This document shows, piece by piece, positions 57,234 through 64,000 of a stretch of DNA of 64,000 nt. Position 1 is the first letter of the stretch. Each line of letters opens with the position of its first letter. A model generated the notes under the pieces. That model was not told the DNA's origin, ran no database searches, and saw nothing but the letters and a program-made list of their open reading frames with translations. The position numbers and the translations under genes were made by a program. This DNA is from a virus: IMG/VR virus record IMGVR_UViG_3300027302_000005, positions 1 through 64,000 of that record; one strand, given 5' to 3'.

Positions 57234-58486
57234 GGTATGTATCGTCCTAGTTGTGCCAAACGTTGAGGGGATAGCGAGTTTTTATAAATCTCAAGTTTCA
57301 ATATAGGGTTGGAGAACTGATTACCAAATGTTCTTGTACTCCCTATGTATAACGTAACTGCTTGTGTTGGCCTTGTAGCGGAACTACTGTTAATGTACTT
57401 ACCATCTACAGATAATCTGGAAAGACCACGAGAAAATCCAGCAGCAAGAGTGTCAAGTCCTTTACGAGCAGGAAGGGTTGCTAGAACTGTTATACCACTA
57501 GCAGAATTTTGCGTATTCATTTCACCAGAAGCAAAGTTAAAATAAACTTGACCAAGATTTCCAGCATTGAATGCCATAGCAAATAATGAACCAGTGCTAT
57601 TGGCTGGATACGGAAGAATCGCGTAGTCGGCTACAATGGATGTATTATTGGAATCGAACCGCGAAATGTTTGCTGCCGGAATAGACAACGAATCGGCGGT
57701 GAGGGTTACTGTTCCAGAAGTTGTAACAATTACAGGAGGTAGCGATCTAGCAGATGTTTGCTGAATGTTAAACCACCAAAACCCCTTGGCTGTATCTCCT
57801 GCATATGTTGTCGTAGTCGAAGGAACACCAGTATCACTACACCCCACAATTGACATCGTACCTGTGGCGGTAGCAGCAGCAATTGCTGTAGCATAAATCT
57901 CAACAAACCCATTCCTATCATAAATCCCACAGGGAATGTTTGACGGATTAGAAAAGATTGTTTTGTTTGTCAAATCAAAGACAACAGTTTCTCCAGCAAA
58001 TACACTGTTTGTAGTCTTGAACAGGATAGCAACATATCGCCTTCCTTCTGCTTTCACAACTCCGTGAATGCAATACACAGCACCACTAGATGCAGATTGC
58101 GTTCTACTTACTTCATGCACTGCTGTTGTAGCAGTCTCACTAATGAAATAGGCACTCAGTCCAGACATAGGGGAAGCTATTGTAGTTCCCGGTACAGTAT
58201 ATCCTGTTTTAGTCCAAGAAGAATTAGAGGGAGTGTTACTTTGAGTCCACCTAGAAATAACTGCAAACTCTGGTTTATAGGCCCATCCGATACCGGGTGT
58301 CCAAGTAATCGGCATTGTATCCGATGCCAGATTAGTCAAACTGCCGTCTGCATTCCAGCGGTAGCGTGTTTGTGAACGAGAGAATGTTGCACCTAAAGCA
58401 GTAAGAATTGCAGGTGCATCACCTGACTTGGTAAAATCAATAACAATTTCTTGAGGATTTTCAGCAGTCAGGTATTTTACATCCAT
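57230..58486 (-). CDS. virion protein with lectin-like C-terminal domain (418 aa)
   Basis: Residues ~35-75 (ARYRW-like SQTRYRWNADGSLTNLASDT, PITWTPGIGW) recall phage head-spike or fibre N-domains. The C-terminus (LSRLSVDGKYINSSS, SNPILKLEIYKNSLSPQRLA, ending QLGRYIP) resembles LamG/concanavalin-type beta-sandwich repeats. Likely a carbohydrate-binding surface protein. Confidence 0.65.
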   Translation of the reverse strand: MDVKYLTAENPQEIVIDFTKSGDAPAILTALGATFSRSQTRYRWNADGSLTNLASDTMPITWTPGIGWAYKPEFAVISRWTQSNTPSNSSWTKTGYTVPGTTIASPMSGLSAYFISETATTAVHEVSRTQSASSGAVYCIHGVVKAEGRRYVAILFKTTNSVFAGETVVFDLTNKTIFSNPSNIPCGIYDRNGFVEIYATAIAAATATGTMSIVGCSDTGVPSTTTTYAGDTAKGFWWFNIQQTSARSLPPVIVTTSGTVTLTADSLSIPAANISRFDSNNTSIVADYAILPYPANSTGSLFAMAFNAGNLGQVYFNFASGEMNTQNSASGITVLATLPARKGLDTLAAGFSRGLSRLSVDGKYINSSSATRPTQAVTLYIGSTRTFGNQFSNPILKLEIYKNSLSPQRLAQLGRYIP

Positions 58487-59080
58487 TTAGTCCACCACTA
58501 CAGAAAGGGTTAGTTTTTGAATATCGCTGGTAGTAGAAGGGGTGATTGCTGCTTCAGTAACAAGAGCTGCATATACAACGCCGTTTGTAGTACCACTGAT
58601 AGGCATAGCCGCAGGGCCACTGTTATATACAGACTGGATACCACTTCCACCACCAGCATTACCAGTAGCGGCATTGACTAGGCTAACAACCCCAATACGT
58701 TTTGCCACATCATTCTTGTGAAGCACGAAACCTGTCTTATCAGAAATCGTAGATGCTGTCGGGTTAGCATTAAACAACCAGAGAGTGAGGTTTGTAGAGC
58801 GATTATCAATCAAATCACAAGAAGCATATTGCAGAAGCCCAGATTCAATACCTGCACGCAATACACCATTGAGTGTAAGCAACCCACCAATACAATCATA
58901 TGCGCTGTATGCGGCAGCAGTGTTGGTAATGGATGTTACAGAAACACGATTAATCTTTCCGCTATTATACGACTCAACATAAACCTGACCATTTGCTCCA
59001 ACTTTAAGCTGTCGGGTTTGATCGTCCGGGTCACGGATTATGCTCATTTCATTTTCTAGTTTAGAAGCGTCAACGCTCAT
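58487..59080 (-). CDS. putative virion protein (197 aa)
   Basis: MSVDASKLENEMSIIRDPDD, a VGANGQVYVESYNSGK segment and a C-terminal Ala/Thr-rich beta region. The gene lies between the 418-aa lectin-like gene and 59101, and starts 1 nt before the former. Probably a surface-exposed structural protein. GGAGAATAGGGATT SD. Confidence 0.6.
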   Translation of the reverse strand: MSVDASKLENEMSIIRDPDDQTRQLKVGANGQVYVESYNSGKINRVSVTSITNTAAAYSAYDCIGGLLTLNGVLRAGIESGLLQYASCDLIDNRSTNLTLWLFNANPTASTISDKTGFVLHKNDVAKRIGVVSLVNAATGNAGGGSGIQSVYNSGPAAMPISGTTNGVVYAALVTEAAITPSTTSDIQKLTLSVVVD

Positions 59081-59100
59081 AATCCCTATTCTCCTAATAA

Positions 59101-59769
59101 CTATGTGGCAGCACGAGGCTGCAATGTATATTTGATAAAGAATCCGCCAACTTTCACTGTGGCGTTATCGTCTGACAAGATGTATATCTCACCCGGATTA
59201 TTCAACGTCAATTCATTACCAATATAAAAGCTGGTGATTGCGTGAACCTTATATGTTCCAGAGGCTTTGTAGATAAGGGGAGAGGATGCTACAATTGTGT
59301 ATGCGTTCGGGTCGCTAACACCTAAATGAAACTCTACACGAGCCTCCTGATTGTTAGCATTGGTTGTGATGTCAAACTCGATACGGAAATCAACCGTATC
59401 TCCGATTTGAAACTCACTGAAACTAAGCTGATTGGTAGATGTGTTCCAAATGTCTGTAATGTATTTTGACTGATAGACGCGATTTGTGTACTGTCCCAAT
59501 CCATCATTAGTGAGCTTCTTGGCCACGTTAGGAACAACTACCAAAGGGGTAGATTGTGTTGCTGTATCGTTGTAATCAACCCACCCGTGCCATTGCCTTG
59601 AGATGTTATCAGGTAACACCATCTTTACACGTTTGTTTGTAGGGGAAACTGGAACAAATTCATTTGGTAAATGAGCAACAACTGTGTTGCTACCATCCCC
59701 ATCTACAATAACAATTTCATCATTTGAATTGACAGGCCAGCATGTCGATTCCTTAGTTGTATCAACCAT
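59101..59769 (-). CDS. putative virion protein (222 aa)
   Basis: Beta-rich (MVDTTKESTCWPVNSNDEIV...VDFRIEFDITTNANNQEARV), ending near FFIKYTLQPRAAT, in the style of capsid or fibre accessory proteins. The SD AGGA lies 8 nt before the ATG. It is the first late gene after the tRNA/HNH region. Function unknown. Confidence 0.6.
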   Translation of the reverse strand: MVDTTKESTCWPVNSNDEIVIVDGDGSNTVVAHLPNEFVPVSPTNKRVKMVLPDNISRQWHGWVDYNDTATQSTPLVVVPNVAKKLTNDGLGQYTNRVYQSKYITDIWNTSTNQLSFSEFQIGDTVDFRIEFDITTNANNQEARVEFHLGVSDPNAYTIVASSPLIYKASGTYKVHAITSFYIGNELTLNNPGEIYILSDDNATVKVGGFFIKYTLQPRAAT

Positions 59770-59791
59770 GCTAAAATTCCTGTATTTTGAT

Positions 59792-59840
59792 TGGTGCTGT
59801 CTATCCGATTCGAACGGATGTGGGATTTCTCCGCTGGATT
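59792..59840 (-). tRNA. 3' half of split class II tRNA
   Basis: From 59840 down the sequence reads (AA)TCCAG, a 14-nt variable arm with GGA-GAAA-TCC, a perfect T arm (ATCCG-TTCGAAT-CGGAT), the acceptor strand AGACAGC, A and an encoded CCA (59792). AGACAGC is the exact complement of the 5' half acceptor at 60292-60286. It starts 2 nt after the HNH stop codon. Confidence 0.85.
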
Positions 59841-59842
59841 AC

Positions 59843-60238
59843 CTACCTTTCCCTTTTAGAATTAGTATTCCTGTTCTTGAATGTAGGGGTGAGTGAGTGG
59901 CAATTAGGGCAGAGTATTCTTAGATTCTCTAATGTGCAATTTTCAGCATCGCCATCTATGTGATCTATTTCTGTTAAAATAGAACCATCGGAGTGGCGCT
60001 TATCCCACCCACAGACCTCACATTGTGTCCCCCTAGTGGAATGCAGATATTTTCTTACAAAGCTTTTTAATTGCTTGGTTTTACCTTTCCAGCCAACTAA
60101 GTTCCCAGACAACCACTCCTTAATGTTACTTTCGTATCTGTGATCCGCTTGGCAAGCATTACTACAGTAGATGTTCTTATTCCCATAAGATTTAGGTACA
60201 AAAACATTTCCACAGCTTAGGCACGTGAAGTGGTTCAT
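59843..60238 (-). CDS. HNH endonuclease inserted in a tRNA gene (131 aa)
   Basis: N-terminal zinc pair (CLSCGNVFVPKSYG, YCSNACQAD), a basic middle, and the HNH core CEVCGWDKRHSDGS, TEIDHIDGD, NLRILCPNCHS. No SD; a run of 11 A residues lies just before ATATG. It occupies almost all of the ~415 nt between the two tRNA halves, so it is inserted in the anticodon loop. Homing-type nuclease is the likely class. Confidence 0.8.
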   Translation of the reverse strand: MNHFTCLSCGNVFVPKSYGNKNIYCSNACQADHRYESNIKEWLSGNLVGWKGKTKQLKSFVRKYLHSTRGTQCEVCGWDKRHSDGSILTEIDHIDGDAENCTLENLRILCPNCHSLTPTFKNRNTNSKRER

Positions 60239-60255
60239 ATTTTTTTTTTTCTCTA

Positions 60256-60292
60256 TTAAAACCAGTGCAATCGGCCACTATGCGAAGACAGC
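60256..60292 (-). tRNA. 5' half of split class II tRNA
   Basis: Starting at 60292 the minus strand reads acceptor GCTGTCT, TC, a D arm (GCAT-AGTGGCCGA-TTGC), A, the anticodon-stem strand CTGGT, then TTTAA. With the 3' half it would give an 83-nt tRNA plus CCA with a long variable arm. Anticodon UAA (Leu) follows if the break lies after TTTAA, but the exact junction is uncertain and a 31-39 mismatch remains. Confidence 0.85.
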
Positions 60293-60358
60293 GAAATACC
60301 CCAGTCTTATCGGCGACGAGGTGGTGCCACGATTCAAGACCGTAGGTAATGAATCAAC

Positions 60359-60402
60359 AAATAAAAAACCCCAACGTAAGCCTACGCCAAGAGGGAGGGG
60401 CC
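60359..60402 (-). terminator. terminator of the structured RNA unit
   Basis: Minus strand: CCCC (60401-60398 region) with GGGG (60372-60369) enclosing an inner GCGTA/TACGT stem, followed by TTTTTTATTT (60368-60359). A strong intrinsic terminator between the RNA unit and the split tRNA. Confidence 0.65.
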
Positions 60403-60826
60403 ATCTATCTTAAAATAAAGTGTGCTGCGCTCAACCGTTGCTTCCAGCGGTTCCATGTCAATTGCTACAATCGGTGTAGCCCACGCAGCAAAGAGAGAAT
60501 GAGAGCTGCGACCGGGAAACACCCAATCCATATACACCTCTCATTATATACAAGCCATTTAATTATTTAATTAAAATAATTGTATTCGTATGGCTTGGCC
60601 TGAATACTCGGAGTTTAGACAGGTCTTGCTAGGCTTCCCACTTCCCGTTACCTTTGATTAAAGTGAGTTCGGCTTCTCACTAGGAATTTGTTGCACGGCG
60701 GTAGTCAGCATCCTCGCGCTGATACACTACAAGAGTGTTCTGGCGACTTTCCCAACTACAGTCCGGCAACAAGCAGCACCACAACCTTCCGTGAATGTTA
60801 TATTGTAACACAAAAGATGCTGCCTA
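60364..60826 (-). ncRNA. candidate large structured phage RNA
   Basis: Between a strong promoter (60834-60861) and terminator (60359-60402) lies ~460 nt with nested, mutually consistent helices: GTTGC/GCAAC (60770-60766 with 60694-60690), GTAGT/ACTAC (60759-60755 with 60705-60701), hairpins ACACT/AGTGT (60738, 60728), TCAGC/GCTGA (60722, 60709) and AGTGAG/CTCACT (60681, 60667), and AAGCCAT/ATGGCTT (60596, 60558) with an inner AATTATTT/AAATAATT. Next to a tRNA, it fits the genomic habit of ROOL/GOLLD-type ornate RNAs, but I cannot match a consensus. Confidence 0.75.
60382..60531 (-). CDS. possible small ORF inside the RNA unit (49 aa)
   Basis: ATG 60531 has GAGAGG 6 nt upstream and opens 49 codons (MDWVFPGRSSHSLFAAWATP...). 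The 3' end overlaps the terminator. It is GC-richer than its surroundings. It may be part of the RNA structure rather than a gene. Confidence 0.3.
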   Translation of the reverse strand: MDWVFPGRSSHSLFAAWATPIVAIDMEPLEATVERSTLYFKIDGPSLLA

Positions 60827-60833
60827 CAAGACA

Positions 60834-60861
60834 GTTATAACATACTGTTCCAGTTTGTCAA
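60834..60861 (-). promoter_or_regulatory. strong promoter of the structured RNA
   Basis: TTGACA (60861-60856) and TATAAC (60839-60834) are 16 bp apart on the minus strand. It lies directly behind the zinc-knuckle gene at 60866-61069 and points away from protein genes, into the non-coding unit. Confidence 0.75.
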
Positions 60862-60865
60862 CCCC

Positions 60866-61069
60866 TTATTCACTATACTTTGTAAATTTATTTCCAAAGC
60901 AAGCCAAAGGTTCTGTTAGATGTTCCAATTGGTACTCATGCCAATCCTTCGGATGGAAAGAAGCTGTACGACAAGTAGAACACATATCTTCAGGTGTTCC
61001 ATCAGGCAGCTTTCTGGCCAATTCAGCCGGGAATAGTTTGTTATCACAACAGACACATCGTCCTGACAT
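60866..61069 (-). CDS. zinc-knuckle protein (67 aa)
   Basis: Two CxxC pairs (GRCVCCDNKLF and EDMCSTCRTA) fit a compact zinc knuckle or treble-clef. No catalytic residues are evident. The product is soluble. Lies downstream of the spanin genes. Function unknown. Confidence 0.65.
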   Translation of the reverse strand: MSGRCVCCDNKLFPAELARKLPDGTPEDMCSTCRTASFHPKDWHEYQLEHLTEPLACFGNKFTKYSE

Positions 61070-61072
61070 AAT

Positions 61073-61378
61073 TTATTTCTCCAATTTATTATTGTTGTTT
61101 TTAGACATATCGCTGTATGTCTTAACGATTTGTTCCAAGCTTCCGCTGTATTGCAATAGCTGTTCTATCGTAACACGATAGGCTACAACAACATCTCCAT
61201 CACTGCTATCTTTCCCAATCTTGCTTATTTCCAGAACTGGTCTAGAAACCAATGGTGGAGAAGGGATAGCTGTAGCAACATATACTGGCTTGCATGTAGA
61301 GCAAGCTGAAACAGTTCCGGCAAAGAACACAACACCGAGAAGAGGTTTGAAACTCCGTTTAAAACAATTTCCATTCAT
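61073..61378 (-). CDS. outer-membrane spanin / lipoprotein, Rz1-like (101 aa)
   Basis: ATG 61378 (GAGGAAGAT before it) gives MNGNCFKRSFKPLLGVVFFA followed by the lipobox GTVSAC, i.e. lipidated Cys at ~26. The mature part is polar with a proline-containing stretch (VATAIPSPPLVSRP). Together with 61386 it forms a separate i-/o-spanin pair joining the membranes at lysis. Confidence 0.75.
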   Translation of the reverse strand: MNGNCFKRSFKPLLGVVFFAGTVSACSTCKPVYVATAIPSPPLVSRPVLEISKIGKDSSDGDVVVAYRVTIEQLLQYSGSLEQIVKTYSDMSKNNNNKLEK

Positions 61379-61385
61379 ATCTTCC

Positions 61386-61739
61386 TCATTTCCAATCTGC
61401 TGTAGCAGCATTGTCTTTCAAATACGTCATAGCTTCAACACAAGAAGAAGGTTTCTTTACAGACAACATCTTCTTCACAACAACAGAATTATTCTTTTGT
61501 TGCTGTTCCAGTTGTGTGTTTAATGCTTCCATTTGCTTTTCATTCTGTTCTGTCCTAGAAGCTATGCTTTGAAGCACGATTCTTTGCTGTTCAGCATTAG
61601 CTCTTGATATAACAAGCTCACCTTCCAGCTTCAGGCTATGCCTATGTACTACCCAACCATAAGCTAGTGACGAACACAATAGGGCTATGTAACAAATACG
61701 AATCCAACCAATCTTCTTAATCAGTTCTAGCCACAACAT
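61386..61739 (-). CDS. inner-membrane spanin, Rz-like (117 aa)
   Basis: From ATG 61739 (SD GAGGTGG) there is one N-terminal TM segment (IRICYIALLCSSLAYGWVVH) and a long coiled coil (ISRANAEQQRIVLQSIASRT, EKQMEALNTQLEQQQKN). It is the inner-membrane partner of 61073. Confidence 0.75.
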   Translation of the reverse strand: MLWLELIKKIGWIRICYIALLCSSLAYGWVVHRHSLKLEGELVISRANAEQQRIVLQSIASRTEQNEKQMEALNTQLEQQQKNNSVVVKKMLSVKKPSSCVEAMTYLKDNAATADWK

Positions 61740-62100
61740 ACCCCACCTCACTGAACACCTTCTCAAACACATCCCATCTGTTGTACATTTCGTCCTGTGT
61801 TTTCAACACAAACATACAAACATACTTATCATCAATGTACAACAAGATTTTCTCTACGAAGTCCCATAGACAGTCGCTGCTGCCACGAATGATTTCAATT
61901 CGTGCTTTGTTGTGTTTGATACGAAGTTTAAACAACACAGACTGTATGGCATCGGAGAGTATTCCGTTCCATTCAGTGTAGCATTCTGGAAACAACAAGT
62001 TCTTCCCTTCTTTCCAGACAATGTGTTCCTTTGTCTTGTTGTTTGTTTTTACACACAACACAATCTTATCTTCTTGTACACTGTAAGAAAGAGTTTTCAT
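61717..62100 (-). CDS. hypothetical protein (127 aa)
   Basis: ATG 62100 with AGGTGAAG upstream, 31 nt below the promoter at 62131. Mixed alpha/beta protein (MKTLSYSVQEDKIVLCVKTN...) with no known motif. It overlaps the i-spanin gene by 23 nt. Function unknown; lysis-related by location only. Confidence 0.6.
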   Translation of the reverse strand: MKTLSYSVQEDKIVLCVKTNNKTKEHIVWKEGKNLLFPECYTEWNGILSDAIQSVLFKLRIKHNKARIEIIRGSSDCLWDFVEKILLYIDDKYVCMFVLKTQDEMYNRWDVFEKVFSEVGYVVARTD

Positions 62101-62405
62101 TTACTTCACCTATAAGTAGTATCTAAACGGAATGTAACATCCCTTTTGCTATCTGTCAATAGCTTATTTTTATACAAACACAAATTTCTATAACTTTAAT
62201 TTCTTTATTAAAATAATTATACTAAACAACTAAAAGCAAAGGCGGGCTTGGTTGGCTGAAAAGCCAAACAAAACGCCCTACTCTAGTCATACCTTTAGTA
62301 GCATCTCTAATTCTACACTTATAGCAACATTGTGTTGACTTTGGTGCGGTGTGGTGTACAATTTGAGCATGAAGGGTAGATTGTTGCTACCTGTTGTGGA
62401 TTGTC
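62101..62405. promoter_or_regulatory. bidirectional promoter region
   Basis: Leftward: TTGACA (62159-62154), 17 bp, TACATT (62136-62131), with TTTGCTATC (62145-62153) in the spacer. Rightward: TTGACT (62334-62339), 16 bp, TACAAT (62356-62361) with TTATAGCAAC at 62319-62328. The GATAGCAA-type motif of the left-end promoters thus returns in both. A GAAA-loop hairpin, TTGGCT/AGCCAA, lies near 62255-62270. Confidence 0.6.
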
Positions 62406-62507
62406 ATGCGACATATGCTATCTCAAGAATATGAAAAAGTTCAACAAATTCAGCGTGTTAAAAACGGTTTGTTAGATAACATATCCTTCCAACACGCTAT
62501 TAACTAG
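62406..62507 (+). CDS. possible leader peptide / small ORF (33 aa)
   Basis: ATG 62406 opens 33 codons (MRHMLSQEYEKVQQIQRVKN...) ending 9 nt before the helicase ATG. It is helical and charged and has only a weak SD (GTGG). It could be a coupled leader or an unrelated frame. Confidence 0.35.
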   Translation: MRHMLSQEYEKVQQIQRVKNGLLDNISFQHAIN

Positions 62508-62516
62508 AGGTAAAAA

Positions 62517-63818
62517 ATGACTAACAAAGTAGAGATTTTAGATGCAATCATGTCTTCTGGTAAGACTACTGCTATCTTGAACTGGTTTGATAACAACCTA
62601 AACCAAAGGTACATCTACGTAACACCACTGCTGTCGGAAGCTGAAGGAAGAATTGCTGATACAGAGTATGGTTGTAAGTATGCTAAGTTCTACAGTCCTG
62701 AACATGCTACAACAACCTATTTCGATGAAGATGGTGTTGAACGTATAATCAGTGGGAAAGGTGTAGACTTCCTGAGACTGCTAAAGGAAGGAAAGAATGT
62801 AAGCTGTACACATGCTTTGTTCTCAGAGATGACAAAGCACCATCTTGACTGGATTAAGTCACAGAAGTACATTGTTGTACTGGACGAAGAGCTAGATGTA
62901 ATCTCTGGTCTTGATGGATTCACTAAGACAGACAAAGAGTTCCTGCTTGACAACAACACAATCTCTATTGATGAAGAGAATGGTAAGGTTAGTTGGATAA
63001 AGCAAGTACCTAACAATGGATTCAAGTATGGGAAGTTCAAATGGTTGTGTGATGAGGGGATGTTGTATGCAGCCAAACGTTCACAACACATGATGGTGGT
63101 GCAGCTTCCGATTGAACTGATTGCTGCCGCTGAACGGTTCATTGTCCTAAGTTATTTGTTCAAGGGGAGTGTATTTGATAAGTTCCTACAACTTCACAAG
63201 ATTGATACAGCAGATTTCACTGATGTTGTTGTGGATAGTAGGGGCGTGAAGGAACGGATTGCTTCACTGATTGAAATTGTTGGGTTTGAACACACAAGTA
63301 AGTTCCGAACTGGCTCTTTGTCATACAATTGGTATGATGAGTCTAATAATAAGTTGAAACCGATTGAGAATGCTATTACTGGCCTTGGTAGAAGTTTAGG
63401 AATGAAAGCAGAAGATGTGATGTACACATTCCCTAAGACTTATGCCTATCCTTCAAGAAGCAATAGTAGAAAGATTTCAGCTAAAGGCTACAAGCCAGAG
63501 AGCATTATCAAAGGAGTGAGAGATGAATACGGTAACACTGTAATCAATAAGTGTTGGGTGGATTGCTCTTGTCGTGCAACCAATGAGCTTGCCAACAAGA
63601 AGTTGCTTGTACACTGCCTGAACCGCTATCCTAATGCTGTTGTGCAGGCTTTCTTGCAAGACTATGGATATGGTATTGACGAAGACAACTTTGCTTTGTC
63701 AGAGATGTTGCAGTGGATGTTCCGTGGATGCGTACGCAAAGGTGAGAAAATGTATGTTTGCATTCTCAGTAAACGTATGCTAGGATTGTACAATAAATGG
63801 CTGGAGAGTATTAAATGA
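62517..63818 (+). CDS. phage helicase-like ATPase (433 aa)
   Basis: Walker A is SSGKTTAIL (13-21) and Walker B VVLDEELD. THALFSEMTKHH (~98-110) and the later CILSKRM...  fit the two-domain helicase core, SF1/SF2 type. AGAGG SD 6 nt before the ATG. Its stop overlaps the next start (ATGA). First gene of a new plus-strand unit; replication or DNA-processing role expected. Confidence 0.75.
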   Translation: MTNKVEILDAIMSSGKTTAILNWFDNNLNQRYIYVTPLLSEAEGRIADTEYGCKYAKFYSPEHATTTYFDEDGVERIISGKGVDFLRLLKEGKNVSCTHALFSEMTKHHLDWIKSQKYIVVLDEELDVISGLDGFTKTDKEFLLDNNTISIDEENGKVSWIKQVPNNGFKYGKFKWLCDEGMLYAAKRSQHMMVVQLPIELIAAAERFIVLSYLFKGSVFDKFLQLHKIDTADFTDVVVDSRGVKERIASLIEIVGFEHTSKFRTGSLSYNWYDESNNKLKPIENAITGLGRSLGMKAEDVMYTFPKTYAYPSRSNSRKISAKGYKPESIIKGVRDEYGNTVINKCWVDCSCRATNELANKKLLVHCLNRYPNAVVQAFLQDYGYGIDEDNFALSEMLQWMFRGCVRKGEKMYVCILSKRMLGLYNKWLESIK

Positions 63819-63970
63819 GTAGCATCAAACAACGCACCAAAGCAAAACGTATGCGAATGTGGGGATGGCGTCAGTTGTACACGATCAACCCATATGACAT
63901 GGGTAGAGATTTTCGTACATTTGTTGGGTATACAAATGGTTGGCATGACACAGAAGGGTGGGGGTATTAA
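63815..63970 (+). CDS. small basic protein (51 aa)
   Basis: The ATG overlaps the helicase stop (ATGA). The product is very basic at the start (MSSIKQRTKAKRMRMWGWRQ) and Gly/Trp rich at the end. It is followed at once by another ATG. Function unknown; nucleic-acid binding possible. Confidence 0.55.
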   Translation: MSSIKQRTKAKRMRMWGWRQLYTINPYDMGRDFRTFVGYTNGWHDTEGWGY

Positions 63971-64000
63971 ATGAATACTTGTAAAAACTGTAAGTTCTTT
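63971..64000 (+). CDS. partial CDS with CxxC start
   Basis: ATG 63971 directly follows the previous stop and encodes MNTCKNCKFF up to the window edge. The CxxC pair suggests a zinc-ribbon protein continuing beyond the window. Confidence 0.45.
   Translation, partial: MNTCKNCKFF

Noticed and set aside
59841-60255. Group I intron in the split tRNA
   Set aside because: I searched for P/Q/R/S-type core sequences like those in terL and found none; the ORF leaves almost no room for a core.

Overview
This 64 kb window is part of the genome of a tailed, contractile (myovirus-type) DNA phage of a Gram-negative, probably gammaproteobacterial, host. A tail sheath, tail tube, J-like and gp25-like baseplate proteins, tape measure, portal, terminase and capsid show the morphotype. 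An i-spanin/o-spanin pair and a GH19 endolysin point to a Gram-negative host. No integrase or CI-like repressor is visible, so a virulent life style is likely (inference).

Layout. (1) About 0.2-2.9 kb: eight small minus-strand genes. Five of their promoters carry a recurring TATAGCAA/GATAGCAA motif. (2) About 3.1-4.0 kb: a gene-poor AT-rich stretch with roughly 20-bp phased repeats, then a promoter and three exact plus one diverged copies of a TGACA-CTA-TGTCA palindrome. These overlap the start of a ribbon-helix-helix (RHH) gene that is followed by a winged-helix gene. This looks like an autoregulated control region or an origin. (3) About 4.6-31.2 kb: a tightly packed plus-strand early/middle region with overlapping stop-start codons. 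It holds a DNA adenine methylase, a T7-type replication module (helicase with a degenerate primase half, DNA polymerase, gp2.5-like SSB, 5'-3' exonuclease, HNH nuclease, DnaQ-like exonuclease), nucleotide metabolism (MazG-like, ThyX, NrdA, NrdB) and many small unknown genes. About eight TTGACA-class promoters break it up; several carry a palindrome with an AGGA centre in the spacer. (4) 31.2-59.8 kb: the minus-strand late operon. Read in transcription order (right to left) it runs virion fibre-like proteins, small terminase candidate, BTLCP peptidase, lipoprotein, large terminase, portal, head protease/scaffold, decoration, capsid, connectors, sheath, three tube-like paralogues, tail chaperone with frameshift, tape measure, baseplate, tail fibres, endolysin, holin candidates. 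(5) 59.8-60.9 kb: a tRNA split by an HNH ORF, and a highly structured non-coding RNA unit with its own promoter and terminator. (6) 60.9-62.1 kb: minus-strand spanin genes. (7) 62.1-64 kb: a bidirectional promoter region and a plus-strand helicase operon that continues past the window.

Most notable: a 275-nt ORF-less group I intron interrupts the large terminase gene inside the Walker A region, with clear P/Q/R/S core sequences and exact exon repair. A class II tRNA gene is split in its anticodon loop by an HNH ORF with no visible intron core. The roughly 460-nt RNA beside it looks like a large ornate phage RNA. A second HNH gene carries its own promoter and UUCG-capped terminator between capsid and connector genes.

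All family calls were made by reading the translations, without database searches. Start codons were moved from the longest ORF to the position with a credible Shine-Dalgarno (SD) sequence where stated.
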